From Scilla litardierei (Eukaryota > Streptophyta > Magnoliopsida > Asparagales > Asparagaceae), in assembly GCA_030789695.1 (NCBI GenBank), contig CM061142.1:148387266-148451265 (forward strand): 64,000 nt of DNA, written 5' to 3'. How positions within the stretch are numbered: position 1 is the first letter of the stretch; each line of letters begins with the position of its first letter. Positions 44,642-54,375 of the stretch are shown in pieces. The notes beneath the pieces are model-generated. The model was not told the origin of the DNA and did not search any database. It saw only the letters and a list, made by a program, of their open reading frames with translations. A program made the translations under genes and the position numbers.

Positions 44642-47600
44642 GTACTCAAGGAAAAGAAAAAGAAAAGGAGCAACAAATTTAAATTTAGCTCCAAAGGGAA
44701 TTGGATACTCGATAGCGGGTGTTCAAAACACATGACGGGTGACGCTCAATTGCTCTCCGGAGTGGTTCCCATTGCAAATGGAAATCGCGTCGTATTTGGA
44801 GGCAATGAGAGCGAAACAATCGTCGGTGTTGGTAAAGTGGGTAACCCTTCTAAACCCTTAATTAGTGATGTGTATCTAGTTAATGGTTTGAATCATAATC
44901 TTATTTCAATAAGCCAACTTTGTGACAAAGGTTACAAAGTTAGATTTGCGAAAGGATTATGTCATATTTCAAATGATGATAATAAATTATTATTTTCCGG
45001 CACACGTCATAAAGATATTTATATTTTGGATCTTCCTAAGTCATATGAACAATGTCTCGTTGCCAACACAAGTGAACAACACTTATGGCATCGACGATTT
45101 GGACATGTGAACTTTGGAACACTTTATAAGCTTTCAAAATTAAATTCCATTAAAGGTTTTCCGAAGCTCGTTTTTGAAAAGAAAAGTTTTTGCGATTCTT
45201 GTCAACGTGGCAAGCTTCCTAAATCTTCATTTAAACCTAAGAAAAGCATTTCTACGAAACGGCCACTAGAGCTTTTACATCTAGATTTATTTGGGCCAAC
45301 TAGAGTTGCTTCCTTAGGAAATGCAAGATATGGACTAGTCATCGTTGATGATTATTCAAGATTTACATGGGTATTTTTCTTATGTAATAAAAATGAAGCT
45401 TTTGAAAACTTCACAATATTTGTGAAGAAAGTACAAAATCTCATCGGAACCACCATTGTCACTATTCGTAGTGATCATGGGGGTGAATTTGAGAATGAGT
45501 CTTTCTCAAATTTTTGTGATGATCTTGGAATTACTCACACGTTTTCTTTCCCTCGCGCACCTCCTCAAAATGGTGTTGTTGAGAGGAAGAATAGAACGCT
45601 TGTGGAGTGTGCTCGCACTATGCTCGAAGATAGTCAACTTGGTTATCAATTTTGGGCGGAAGCGGTACACACCGCTTGCTATGTGTTTAATAGAATACTT
45701 TTGAGGCCCGGCACCAAACAAACTTGCTATGAATTGTTGTTTGGTAGATTGCCTCAAGTTAAACATTTTCGTGTTTTCGGCGCAAAATGTTTTATTAAAA
45801 ACACATATGATAATTTGGACAAGTTTGATCCGAGATCGGATAAGGGGATATTTGTTGGGTATTCCTCACGTAGCAAAGCCTACCGGATATACAACAAAAG
45901 ATCCTCTACGATCGAGGAATCACTTCATGTCTCTTTTAATGAGAACTTTACTACTTCTAGAATTTCAAATGATAATGATTCTATGGATGTTTTATGTGAT
46001 TCGTTTGAAAATTCTAAGTCTATTGATTCAATTGATTCTATTGAGACTAACCCGACTAATGAAGTTGTTGAGAATGTGCCTAGTGATCAAGGTATTCCCA
46101 AGCAGCTTCATACCGTTCGCGACCATCCCCATGAGCAAGTCATTGGCAATATTCATGATAGTGTCAAGACGAGATCGCAAGTCCACCACTTCGCCAATAG
46201 TGCCTTTGTCTCATCAATAGAGCCAAAGAATATAGTTGAAGCTTGCGAAGATAATGCTTGGATCCTTGCCATGGAGGAGGAACTCATTCAATTCGAGAGG
46301 AATGAGGTATGGGAGCTTGTTCCTTTGCCATCGAAGAACCACACCGTCATAGGGACAAAGTGGATCTTCAAGAACAAATCCGACGAAAATCAAGCCGTCG
46401 TCCGGAACAAAGCTCGGTTAGTTGCTCAAGGCTATCGCCAAGAGGAAGGTATCGATTTCGAAGAATCCTTCGCTCCGGTAGCTAGATTAGAATCAATTAG
46501 ACTATTATTGTCTTATGCATGCCATAAAAATTTTAAATTATTTCAAATGGATGTTAAAAGTGCATTTTTAAACGGAGATGTTGTAGAGGAAGTTTACGTT
46601 TCTCAACCTCCGGGCTTCATAAATGAAAAATTTCCAAATCATGTTTTTAAACTAAAGAAAGCTCTTTATGGTTTGAGACAAGCTCCTCGAGCTTGGTATG
46701 ATCGCCTAAAGAATTTTCTTTTGGATTTGAATTTTAAAATGGGCGAAGCCGATTCTACACTTTTTGTTAAGCATGCGAATAATGATATTTTATTAGTTCA
46801 AATTTATGTTGATGATATCATTTTCGGTGCTACTAACTTCACTCTTTGCGAAGAGTTTTCTAATGTTATGAAGGAACAATTTGAGATGAGCCACATGGGC
46901 GAACTCAAATATTTCTTAGGTCTCCAAATTCGCCAAATGAACGATGCAATCTTTATCCACCAAACGAAGTATACGGTGGAGTTGCTTAAGCGATTTGGAA
47001 TGGAGAGTGCTTCCGGGAAAAAGACTCCAATGAGCACGACTACGCATCTTGACAAGGATACGGGCGGTAAGGATGTAGACATTCATCTATATCGAGGTAT
47101 GATAGGTAGTTTACTCTATCTTACCGCAAGTTGGCCTGATATTATGTTTGCCGTATGCATATGTGCTTGTTATCAGTCTCAACCTAAGGAGTCTCACTTA
47201 GTAGCGGTAAAACGTATTTTCCGTTATCTAAGTTATACACTTGATTTTGGATTACTTTATCCAAAATCTATCACGTATGAGTTAGTCTCATACAGTGATG
47301 CCGATTATGCGGGATGCAAATCCGACAGGAAAAGTACTAGTGGCACTTGCCATTTTCTAGGAAATTCTCTTGTCTCTTGGTTTTCCAAGAAGCAAAATTC
47401 CGTATCACTTTCAACCACCGAGGCGGAATATATTGCCGCCGGTGCCGCTTGTGCCCAGGTTCTTTGGATGAGACACACTTTGAAGGACTTTGGTATTCAT
47501 TGTGATACTAGCCCTATCATGGTGGATAACCAAAGTGCTATCTGTCTTTCAAAGAATCCGGTGCACCATTCCCGATCAAAACACATAGATGTCCGACACC

Positions 47601-47692
47601 ATTTTTTAGATGATCATGTTGCTAAAAAGGACATCATTTTAGTGTACGTTGAAACCCAAAAGCAAATCGCCGATATTTTCACGAAACCCTAA
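44642..47692 (+). CDS. Sirevirus Pol: protease, integrase, reverse transcriptase, RNase H
   Basis: About 1016 residues are open from just after the TAG at 44639; the true start codon is unknown. The protease has [13 protein letters not shown]. Integrase has HHCC (LWHRRFGHV ... CDSCQRGK), [25 protein letters not shown] and [12 protein letters not shown] has [21 protein letters not shown] and YVDDIIFGA with the catalytic Asp pair. RNase H has [20 protein letters not shown] and [10 protein letters not shown]. All key residues are present. The frame ends early at DIFTKP because one C is missing from a C-run at about 47687. The lost tail is about 20 residues and would have ended near 47754, as in the outer copy. 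The catalytic domains are unaffected. Confidence 0.95.
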   Translation, partial: VLKEKKKKRSNKFKFSSKGNWILDSGCSKHMTGDAQLLSGVVPIANGNRVVFGGNESETIVGVGKVGNPSKPLISDVYLVNGLNHNLISISQLCDKGYKVRFAKGLCHISNDDNKLLFSGTRHKDIYILDLPKSYEQCLVANTSEQHLWHRRFGHVNFGTLYKLSKLNSIKGFPKLVFEKKSFCDSCQRGKLPKSSFKPKKSISTKRPLELLHLDLFGPTRVASLGNARYGLVIVDDYSRFTWVFFLCNKNEAFENFTIFVKKVQNLIGTTIVTIRSDHGGEFENESFSNFCDDLGITHTFSFPRAPPQNGVVERKNRTLVECARTMLEDSQLGYQFWAEAVHTACYVFNRILLRPGTKQTCYELLFGRLPQVKHFRVFGAKCFIKNTYDNLDKFDPRSDKGIFVGYSSRSKAYRIYNKRSSTIEESLHVSFNENFTTSRISNDNDSMDVLCDSFENSKSIDSIDSIETNPTNEVVENVPSDQGIPKQLHTVRDHPHEQVIGNIHDSVKTRSQVHHFANSAFVSSIEPKNIVEACEDNAWILAMEEELIQFERNEVWELVPLPSKNHTVIGTKWIFKNKSDENQAVVRNKARLVAQGYRQEEGIDFEESFAPVARLESIRLLLSYACHKNFKLFQMDVKSAFLNGDVVEEVYVSQPPGFINEKFPNHVFKLKKALYGLRQAPRAWYDRLKNFLLDLNFKMGEADSTLFVKHANNDILLVQIYVDDIIFGATNFTLCEEFSNVMKEQFEMSHMGELKYFLGLQIRQMNDAIFIHQTKYTVELLKRFGMESASGKKTPMSTTTHLDKDTGGKDVDIHLYRGMIGSLLYLTASWPDIMFAVCICACYQSQPKESHLVAVKRIFRYLSYTLDFGLLYPKSITYELVSYSDADYAGCKSDRKSTSGTCHFLGNSLVSWFSKKQNSVSLSTTEAEYIAAGAACAQVLWMRHTLKDFGIHCDTSPIMVDNQSAICLSKNPVHHSRSKHIDVRHHFLDDHVAKKDIILVYVETQKQIADIFTKP

Positions 47693-47989
47693 AGGAGGAC
47701 TCCTTTGTGCGGTTGCGTCGAGAATTGGGGATTATGGGTGAATCCGAGATATAGGATTCATATCTCATTCAATTATCTTGCATGCTATTAGATTTCGCGA
47801 TATTTCGTTCATGCTAGATTTATTGAATTTTTGGGATTTTATGTGATATGTTTGAATTTGTGCTCGAATTCATATTTGTATGTCGTATTTAAGATTTCGA
47901 CGTTTTATGGGGTAATTTAGATTACTAATGAGAGAGTTAAGATGTTTCATCCAAGTGGTTTGTGAAGAGAACTCAATTATCAATTTTTG

Positions 47990-48370
47990 GACTCTTCTAG
48001 TCGGTTTCAGTTCATTAGTCAACCGACTAGATGCTCATCTAGTCGGTCAGCTAGTGAACTCAGACCGACTAGATCAAGCTTTAATCTAACTCTTATCATT
48101 TTCTTTCTTTAGTCGGTCACAGTACACTTACCGACCGACTAGATTGAAAACTAGTCGGTCAGTGAGTATACTGCGACCGACTAATTCTAGCCCTAAAATT
48201 TTCCTGTTTGCCTCTGTTTCGACTTAGTCGGTTCAAGCTCATTGACAGACCGACTAGATCGTAATCTAGTCGGTCAGTGCTTGAACTGTGACCGACTAAG
48301 TGTGTTAGGGCAAACGTGTCTTTTTGCTTCCAGACCGACTTAACTCTATTTTCATCCGACTAAAGTTCAT
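47990..48370 (+). promoter_or_regulatory. Internal copy of the TAGTCGGTC dyad array, upstream of the inner accessory gene
   Basis: Three complete modules with the LTR grammar lie at about 47998-48075, 48111-48185 and 48222-48300, followed by scattered half-sites to 48370. Arms are the same as in the LTR, and spacers are unrelated to it. In the second module even the spacers are nearly complementary, making a long imperfect hairpin. The array sits between pol and the accessory gene. A shared factor acting on both the LTR and this region is inferred. Confidence 0.85.
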
Positions 48371-48379
48371 TTTAGTCGG

Positions 48380-48679
48380 TCTTCTACTCTTCTCCAGCCC
48401 GCAAAAACCCAAAACCCCTTCGAGACCCTTCGACTTCCGACGTCTTTCCGGCCATCTTTCCGACCATCCCCGCCGTCCGTCGCCGTCGACCCTCTCTCCT
48501 AGGTATAACCCCTCTCCTAGATCTCTTTTTCCTACTCTAGGGTTTGATTTAGATCTCTTCTAGCTTCTAGGGTTTCGAATTTCATCTAGGGCTTGATTAT
48601 TTCGGATTTCCTATCTTAGGGCTGTGTGCTTAGGGTTGTTCAATCTTCGTCGCTTGCTTGTTCTTGTCGTGCCACGATC
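48380..48679 (+). promoter_or_regulatory. Gene-like 5' leader of the inner accessory gene
   Basis: A C/T-rich stretch with many CTAGGGTTT words (related to the plant telo-box AAACCCTA) runs to the ATG at 48680. CCTAGGTATAACC at 48498 resembles a 5' splice site, so a leader intron is possible. Similar features are typical of the leaders of plant cellular genes. No clear TATA box is seen. Confidence 0.45.
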
Positions 48680-50341
48680 ATGGCAAAGACGAGGATCCCT
48701 ATCACTTCATCTGGGGCTTCCCCAATGACTGTAGAGCCTTCTAACCCTAGGAATCCATCTAAGCCCAAGCGCCGTGCTAAATCTACCCAAGCTTCTTCGT
48801 CTTCGCCTCCTCTGAAGAAGCAGAGGACGACGACGGTCAAACCCCGAAATTCTACGTCTAAAAAGCCCATACTCCACACTCCCTCTACTCCTCCTGATAC
48901 AGATTCTGAGTTTATTCCTAAGGATGACTCTGGCCTTAGGGAACCTACTCCTCCACTTCATCCTAGGACTCGCCAGCCTAAGGGAAAGGGCCCAATGCCA
49001 GCGGGTGGTGTTGACATATCGTTGTGTCGCGACGACCCTATGTGTCTAGCGGCCTACAACCGTATTGAACACTGCCCGATGCTATTGGAGCACTATGTTC
49101 AGTTTTCAGATTTCCTTGGCTTAGCTGATCTTCTCTCCTATAGTGGCCTATTGGATTATCTTCGCTATGACCCCAAGGCGAACCCCAGACCATATCCTCG
49201 CCTGGTCAAATTATTCTACGCCAATCGTGTTCGGGGCCTGTACGACGAGAGTCACTCTATCGAGACTACTGTCTTGGGAACTCCTATAGTTCTCACGGCA
49301 GAAATCTTGGGGGAGATTCTTGGTTGTTCGTCGTCTGGTGTCCTTCCTTCGGATATTTCTGTTGATGATATCACTTCCTTGGATCAGTCCGTTCTTTCTG
49401 ATATCTTCCATGTGATCCCTCCTACCCTCATTGGTGTTCCTTTGAAGTCGTTCAAACCTAATGCATGGGTGCTTAATCTCATTCTGAAGTCGTGCTTGCT
49501 TCCCAAGTACGGCTCATCTTCTCTGCCATCCCAGCCTTTTCTCAAGCTGATTTACACTCTTTTCTTGGGTTGCGAGATTAATTGGGCTCGCGTTATACTC
49601 GATAAGATGGACTTTTTCGAGTGTATTCGCAAGACCAATAAATCTGCGCATATCCCTTACCCGTGTCTGTTGACCCTGGTTTTCCGTCATTTCCGTGTCC
49701 CTCTCCCTCCTGACGATGAGCGTCCTTTGGGTCCTCTTCTGAACGCGACGGCCGTTAAGAAATCTTTTGCGGCGCTTCGTCACGTGCAGAGGTCGACCAC
49801 ATCTGCTTCCCAGGCCACTCCCTCAGCTGTTGCAGCCCCCACTCCTCCTGCTACATTAGATGATGTCGTACGCCTTCTTCGTCGGCACGAGTCGTGTTTG
49901 GCTCGTACCGAGGAGGTCGTCTGCCGTATGGCTTGTATGATGGGCTTTGATCTTCCTCCTTCCGTTTCTGAGGCCGAGGAGATGGACGATGAGGAGATTG
50001 ACGAGCTTGTCACTTCCTTGGCTCGTGGCGATGAGGCCACTGCCACTGCTGCTGCTGCTGCTACCACATCTGCTCCTGGAGTTGGCACCACTTCCGGTGC
50101 TCCAGAGACTTCTGCATCAGTTGTTCAGACTTCTGAGGCTGTTGATGTCCCTGTTGACGAGCCTGCTCCTATCTTACCTGCTGATATTCCTGTTGATACT
50201 TCTGCCGTCGAGCCTATCGTCGACGTCACGACTCCTGCCCCGACGATCCCGTCTGTTGAGACACCTCTACTCCCTGTAGAGCCTGAGTCCACTCCGTCGA
50301 CTGGACCCACGGAGACTGCAGATCCATCCACTTCCTCGTGA
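48680..50341 (+). CDS. Accessory protein of the inner Sirevirus (553 aa, intact)
   Basis: An open frame from MAKTRIPITS. Residues 1-110 are basic and Ser/Pro/Lys-rich with nuclear-localisation-like patches (KPKRRAK, KKQR). The conserved core at about 113-370 contains CRDDPMCLAAYNRI, PRLVKLFYANRVRG, a DISVDDITSLDQSVL segment and CLLPKYGSSSLPSQP, all matched in the outer element's protein. The C-terminal third is Thr/Ala/Pro/Ser-rich and acidic. It resembles the uncharacterised 'putative plant transposon protein' family (from memory). It occupies the place of the env-like gene of some Sireviruses, but I see no signal peptide or membrane segment. A nuclear, DNA-related role would fit the basic N-terminus and adjacent palindromes, but is unproven. 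Confidence 0.85.
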   Translation: MAKTRIPITSSGASPMTVEPSNPRNPSKPKRRAKSTQASSSSPPLKKQRTTTVKPRNSTSKKPILHTPSTPPDTDSEFIPKDDSGLREPTPPLHPRTRQPKGKGPMPAGGVDISLCRDDPMCLAAYNRIEHCPMLLEHYVQFSDFLGLADLLSYSGLLDYLRYDPKANPRPYPRLVKLFYANRVRGLYDESHSIETTVLGTPIVLTAEILGEILGCSSSGVLPSDISVDDITSLDQSVLSDIFHVIPPTLIGVPLKSFKPNAWVLNLILKSCLLPKYGSSSLPSQPFLKLIYTLFLGCEINWARVILDKMDFFECIRKTNKSAHIPYPCLLTLVFRHFRVPLPPDDERPLGPLLNATAVKKSFAALRHVQRSTTSASQATPSAVAAPTPPATLDDVVRLLRRHESCLARTEEVVCRMACMMGFDLPPSVSEAEEMDDEEIDELVTSLARGDEATATAAAAATTSAPGVGTTSGAPETSASVVQTSEAVDVPVDEPAPILPADIPVDTSAVEPIVDVTTPAPTIPSVETPLLPVEPESTPSTGPTETADPSTSS

Positions 50342-51301
50342 TCGTCAGTATCGAGGACTCTCCACTGCTCATTGGATGATATATCTTATTGAGAGTATTT
50401 TGGGTTAGGATGGAGTTTGGCTGTTCTTTTGATGTATTTTGATATGTTGGTTTGACGGTGTATGTGTTGTATTTTTATTTTGGATGTTGATGATGTTGTT
50501 CTGATGATGATGTTGTATATTTTGATGTTTATATCCATGGTATGTTGTATTCGATGTCCTCGATGTGATATCTTTTTGGATATACTCATGATGTTTCTAT
50601 ATATATATACATCGATGTTCGCTTTGTTTTTTTCTTCGCCGTGCACATTAATTCTCATTCAATGTCCATGCTATGTGAAATCGTCGCTCGACGATTGAAA
50701 AACTTGGTTAAATAGATTGAAATTCTATAACTGTATAGAATTGTTTTCCATGCACCAATTTAACCAAGAATATTGAATATTGAAGAGCATGTTTCTTTAT
50801 TCAAGAAATGAATAATTATTTTGTATTTTTGATGATTTTGATTATCGCTTTTTGATAATGGACATTTTGGCACACCTTGATTTGATTTCCACATTTTTCC
50901 CTTGGTGTCAATTAGTTCCATCGTCATTGTCTACGACTCCCGATGTTGGATTTCCCATTTCCTTGTTGTTGTCGTTGTATGCCCCCCATTTTTGGGATAA
51001 TGCCAAAGGGGGAGAGATAATGATAATAAATAGGGCAAATGAAAATTTAACTCAATTTCCAAGAATCTAATTTGATGTGTTAGATTCAGGGGGAGTTAAG
51101 ATATATATAAGGATTTTTCAAAATCCGATATTTCAAAAATCGATTCTCTTTATATATCTTACTCGTCTGATTGATGCAATTCATATATATTCATTTTGGA
51201 ATTAACTTGTCATCAATGCAGGGGGAGTAAGTATTTTACATTTGAATCATTATTTTTGATTATTATTTATGTTGGTTTGTCATCACCAAAAAGGGGGAGA
51301 A
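50342..51301 (+). other. 3' non-coding region and polypurine tracts of the inner Sirevirus
   Basis: AT-rich DNA without genes. GGGGGAG occurs at 51008, 51089, 51221 and 51293; the last is within the true polypurine tract AAAAAGGGGGAGAA (51288-51301). Repeated tracts of this kind before the 3' LTR are a known Sirevirus feature. Confidence 0.85.
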
Positions 51302-53055
51302 TGTTGAATATTGGACTCCCCGGATTTGGTTTTGATGATGAGCAAACATAAATAATCCATGAACTAACAATTTGTGAGCGCAGTATTGGAGATCGTCGCC
51401 AAATTCACGAGAACATTCAAAGCGACATCTCAACACTTCTCAAAGCTCGTATTCATGCCTAAAGCTTCGTTGAAGCTCTTGCGCCGTTTCGGAAGTAATG
51501 AAGATTCAATCGAAGCTTTCGAAGACCGTTCTTTAAGGTTTATTTATAGTCTTTTAAGCTTCGATCTATAGAATGTTAAGCCTTGAGTATATCTTACGTT
51601 TCTATCTTCATAACGCTCATGTCGTAGCTCTAGGATCTTAGTACAAGTTCATTCTAACTTCCTCGAAGCGTCGCGCTTCGATTCGGACTTGTTTGTGCAT
51701 GTTAGTTGGTACAAGAAGAAGTACTGACCGACTAGATGGTGATCTAGTCGGTCAACAACTCTTCTTGGACAGACTAGTTTGATTCCTTAATTTCTTGTTC
51801 AGTACTGTTTACAGTTAGTCGGTCTACGTTGACTCACCGACCGACTAGTTTGTGAACTAGTCGGTCAGTGATGCTTCTTTGACCGACTAGTTGTGACTTA
51901 CTGTTCATACTAAATTTCTCCTAAGCTACTGTTTATCGTTAGTCGGTCTAATAACGTTTGGTGACCGACTAGTTGACAATCTAGTCGGTCAACTTTTGTT
52001 CTTGGACCGACTAAGTCAATTTGTATTCAGACTATTTCACTTTGCCTCTTAGTCGGTCTACGTTCACTGAATGACCGACTAGTTGTGAAACTAGTCGGTC
52101 AGAATGTCTTCTTGGACCGACTAGATTTCTAGGTCTGAATTTCTATCTCTTCTCAGTTCCTCTCTTAGTCGGTCCATGTTGTTTGACTGACCGACTAGTT
52201 GATGAACTAGTCGGTTAGTGGTTGTTCTTTGACCGACTAATTGTCTCAGATTTCTATCCGTTGGAAATTGACCTAACTTGTTTTTATGGGACCCTATAAA
52301 TACGAACCTAGGTCATTTCTATCTAGGTTAGAGCTGCCATTAAGAGATTCATTGAGATCAAAAGAGATAGCCATTCTCACTCTTTTCCAAAGCTCTCTTC
52401 CTCACAAGAAACCCATTCTCTCTCATTCTAGATCTAGAATCCATCTTGAGAGAAGCTTGTTCTTGGTGAGCCCTTCAAGCTCTAGCTTGAATCAAGTCTC
52501 CAAATCTCTCCTAGGCACCTATTGCTGGTCATTTCCTTGGTGCTAGGTCTTGGTGACTTCATCTTCCTCAAATCCTTCATTTCACCTATTTGGGTAAGAA
52601 AAACTCAAGGTATATGATTTTGTGGTAAGATTGTTTATTTCATTATAAACTCATTTATATTGCTTGTTGATTCTCTCGGTTGTGAGAGAAGGTTGTGATC
52701 CCGGGTTGTGGGATTCACTATTGCCATTGCATGTATGATTTGATCTTGTGAAGGTTTTTCACAAGATATTCATAGTGGAAATCTTGGGTTAGGGTTTCTA
52801 ACCTAAGTATCCGGAGGGGATCCGCGTGGTTGGGACGTAGGATCACCGGGAACAAGTCGGGGAGACTTGGGTGGATCCGAACCCATTAACATCTTTTGTT
52901 AGCATTGTTAATTTTGTTGTTGTCATTCAATTTAAGCTTCCGCAAATTGATTTGGTAGTTGTTTGCACTATAATTTGGAATTATACTCCTTGTTATTTTT
53001 AAAGTACTATTCACCCACCCTCTAGTACTTGTGCAGTAGCTTGTAGGGCATTACA
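51302..53055 (+). repeat. 3' LTR of the inner Sirevirus
   Basis: The 1754-bp LTR is the same length as the 5' copy, with about 16 base differences by eye and no indels. Many differences are C/T or A/G. It ends at the GACCT duplication, after which the outer accessory gene resumes. Confidence 0.96.
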
Positions 53056-53060
53056 GACCT

Positions 53061-53511
53061 GACCCGTTACGAGCCCATGCCCTTTGGCCCTCTCCTCGAC
53101 GCTTCTGTGAAGTCAAAGTCCTCTTTGGCTCTGCAGACTACCTCGAAGAAGAGGAAGACTACTTCAGCTCCATCCTCATCCACTGTGCCTCCAGCTGATT
53201 TGCCTTCATCATCATCTGCTCCACCGTCTCAGGATACTATTTTGTTGATGATCTCTGGTATTTACCAGCTGCTGTCTCTCTCTCTCCTCCATCAGGGAAT
53301 TCCCTTCCCTGAGGATTTGAGACAGTATCTTCCTCAGACCCATGTGCCTCCTCAGCCTTCTGGTACCGTTGAGCCTCCTGGTGTTACCTCTACACAGGAT
53401 GATGCTGCTGATGTTGCTTCTGTTGCTCTGTCTGATCCTTCTCCAGAGGACACTCCTGCTGCGTCAGAGCCTGCTTCCTCGTCCGCAGACCCTGGAGACG
53501 CTCACCCTTAG
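53061..53511 (+). pseudogene. Accessory protein of the outer Sirevirus, C-terminal part
   Basis: Continues the frame interrupted at 40565: MPFGPLLDASVK near 53077 matches RPLGPLLNATAVK of the inner protein. A Ser/Thr/Pro/Ala-rich tail follows and ends at a natural TAG (53509-53511). With 39571-40565 it would give about 480 residues, were it not for the TAG at 40279. Confidence 0.85.
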
Positions 53512-54375
53512 ATCGATATTTTTGAGTGATGTTATATGTTTTGTCATTGTATGATGGATGATGCTGTATGCGACACTTTTTATATATATAGTCTTTGATG
53601 TCGTCATGATGTAGCTATTTTTTTGTTGCTCATGATGTACCTTTTTGGGATGGCCATGTTGATGACCATCCGTTGATGTACTCAGCTGCTTTATATTATA
53701 TATATATGATGTTGCATCTCTCTATTGTGTCACATTATGCTATATTGATTAACTTCTGTGTGATGTATGATATATTGTCTCTATGTATGCTTCACTCTTC
53801 TTGCTATGTTTTTGAGACAATACAAGAATTTGATATTGGATAATTCATGCTCTTTCCTTGATGTGATGAATATGTGAAAATTATTTTCATTTCGAATATC
53901 TAATATGTTGATATTTGATTTCAGTTCCTTTACTCACATATGTATATGATTAGACTTTATGAGTTTTTGATTCGATATATCTTTATACTCCTTGATTGTT
54001 GTTAGATCGTATTTTAGCACTATTATTGTTGTTGTTATTTGCTCCCACCTTTTTTGGATAATGCTATAGGGGGAGAGAAATAAACATACAAGATTCATAA
54101 TGGATGTGCTAAGTATGTTCTAACGCTTGAATCTAAGATTTTCGTTGCCTTAGATTCAGGGGGAGTAAGATTACAATGAATAGGGATTTTTATTTCCTAG
54201 ATTTCTTGAATTAAATTCATTCTTATCTCACTCATTTGCTTCAATTGCTATATAGATGCTCTAATATTTGTTGACTAACTTGATTGGCATCTATGTAGGG
54301 GGAGTAAGTTTTCATTACGCACAACTATTTATCTTTTTGTTTATGTTTGTTTGTCATCATCAAAAAGGGGGAGAA
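53512..54375 (+). other. 3' non-coding region and polypurine tracts of the outer Sirevirus
   Basis: AT-rich, no genes. GGGGGAG occurs at 54069, 54159, 54298 and 54367; the last is in AAAAAGGGGGAGAA (54362-54375) before the LTR. Number, order and spacing parallel the inner element. Confidence 0.85.

Larger units (their letters stand above)
40566..53055 (+). mobile_element. Inner Sirevirus-type Ty1/copia element, nearly intact
   Basis: The 12,490-bp element has two LTRs of identical length (1754 bp) and the target duplication GACCT (40561-40565, 53056-53060). It lies inside the accessory gene of the outer Sirevirus, whose reading frame is restored by removing it and one duplication copy. It contains the primer site, full-length gag, full-length pol apart from a terminal frameshift, a palindrome array, an intact accessory gene, four GGGGGAG tracts and a polypurine tract (51288-51301). 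By eye the LTRs differ at about 16 sites, under 1 percent, so this is the youngest datable insertion here. Confidence 0.96.
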
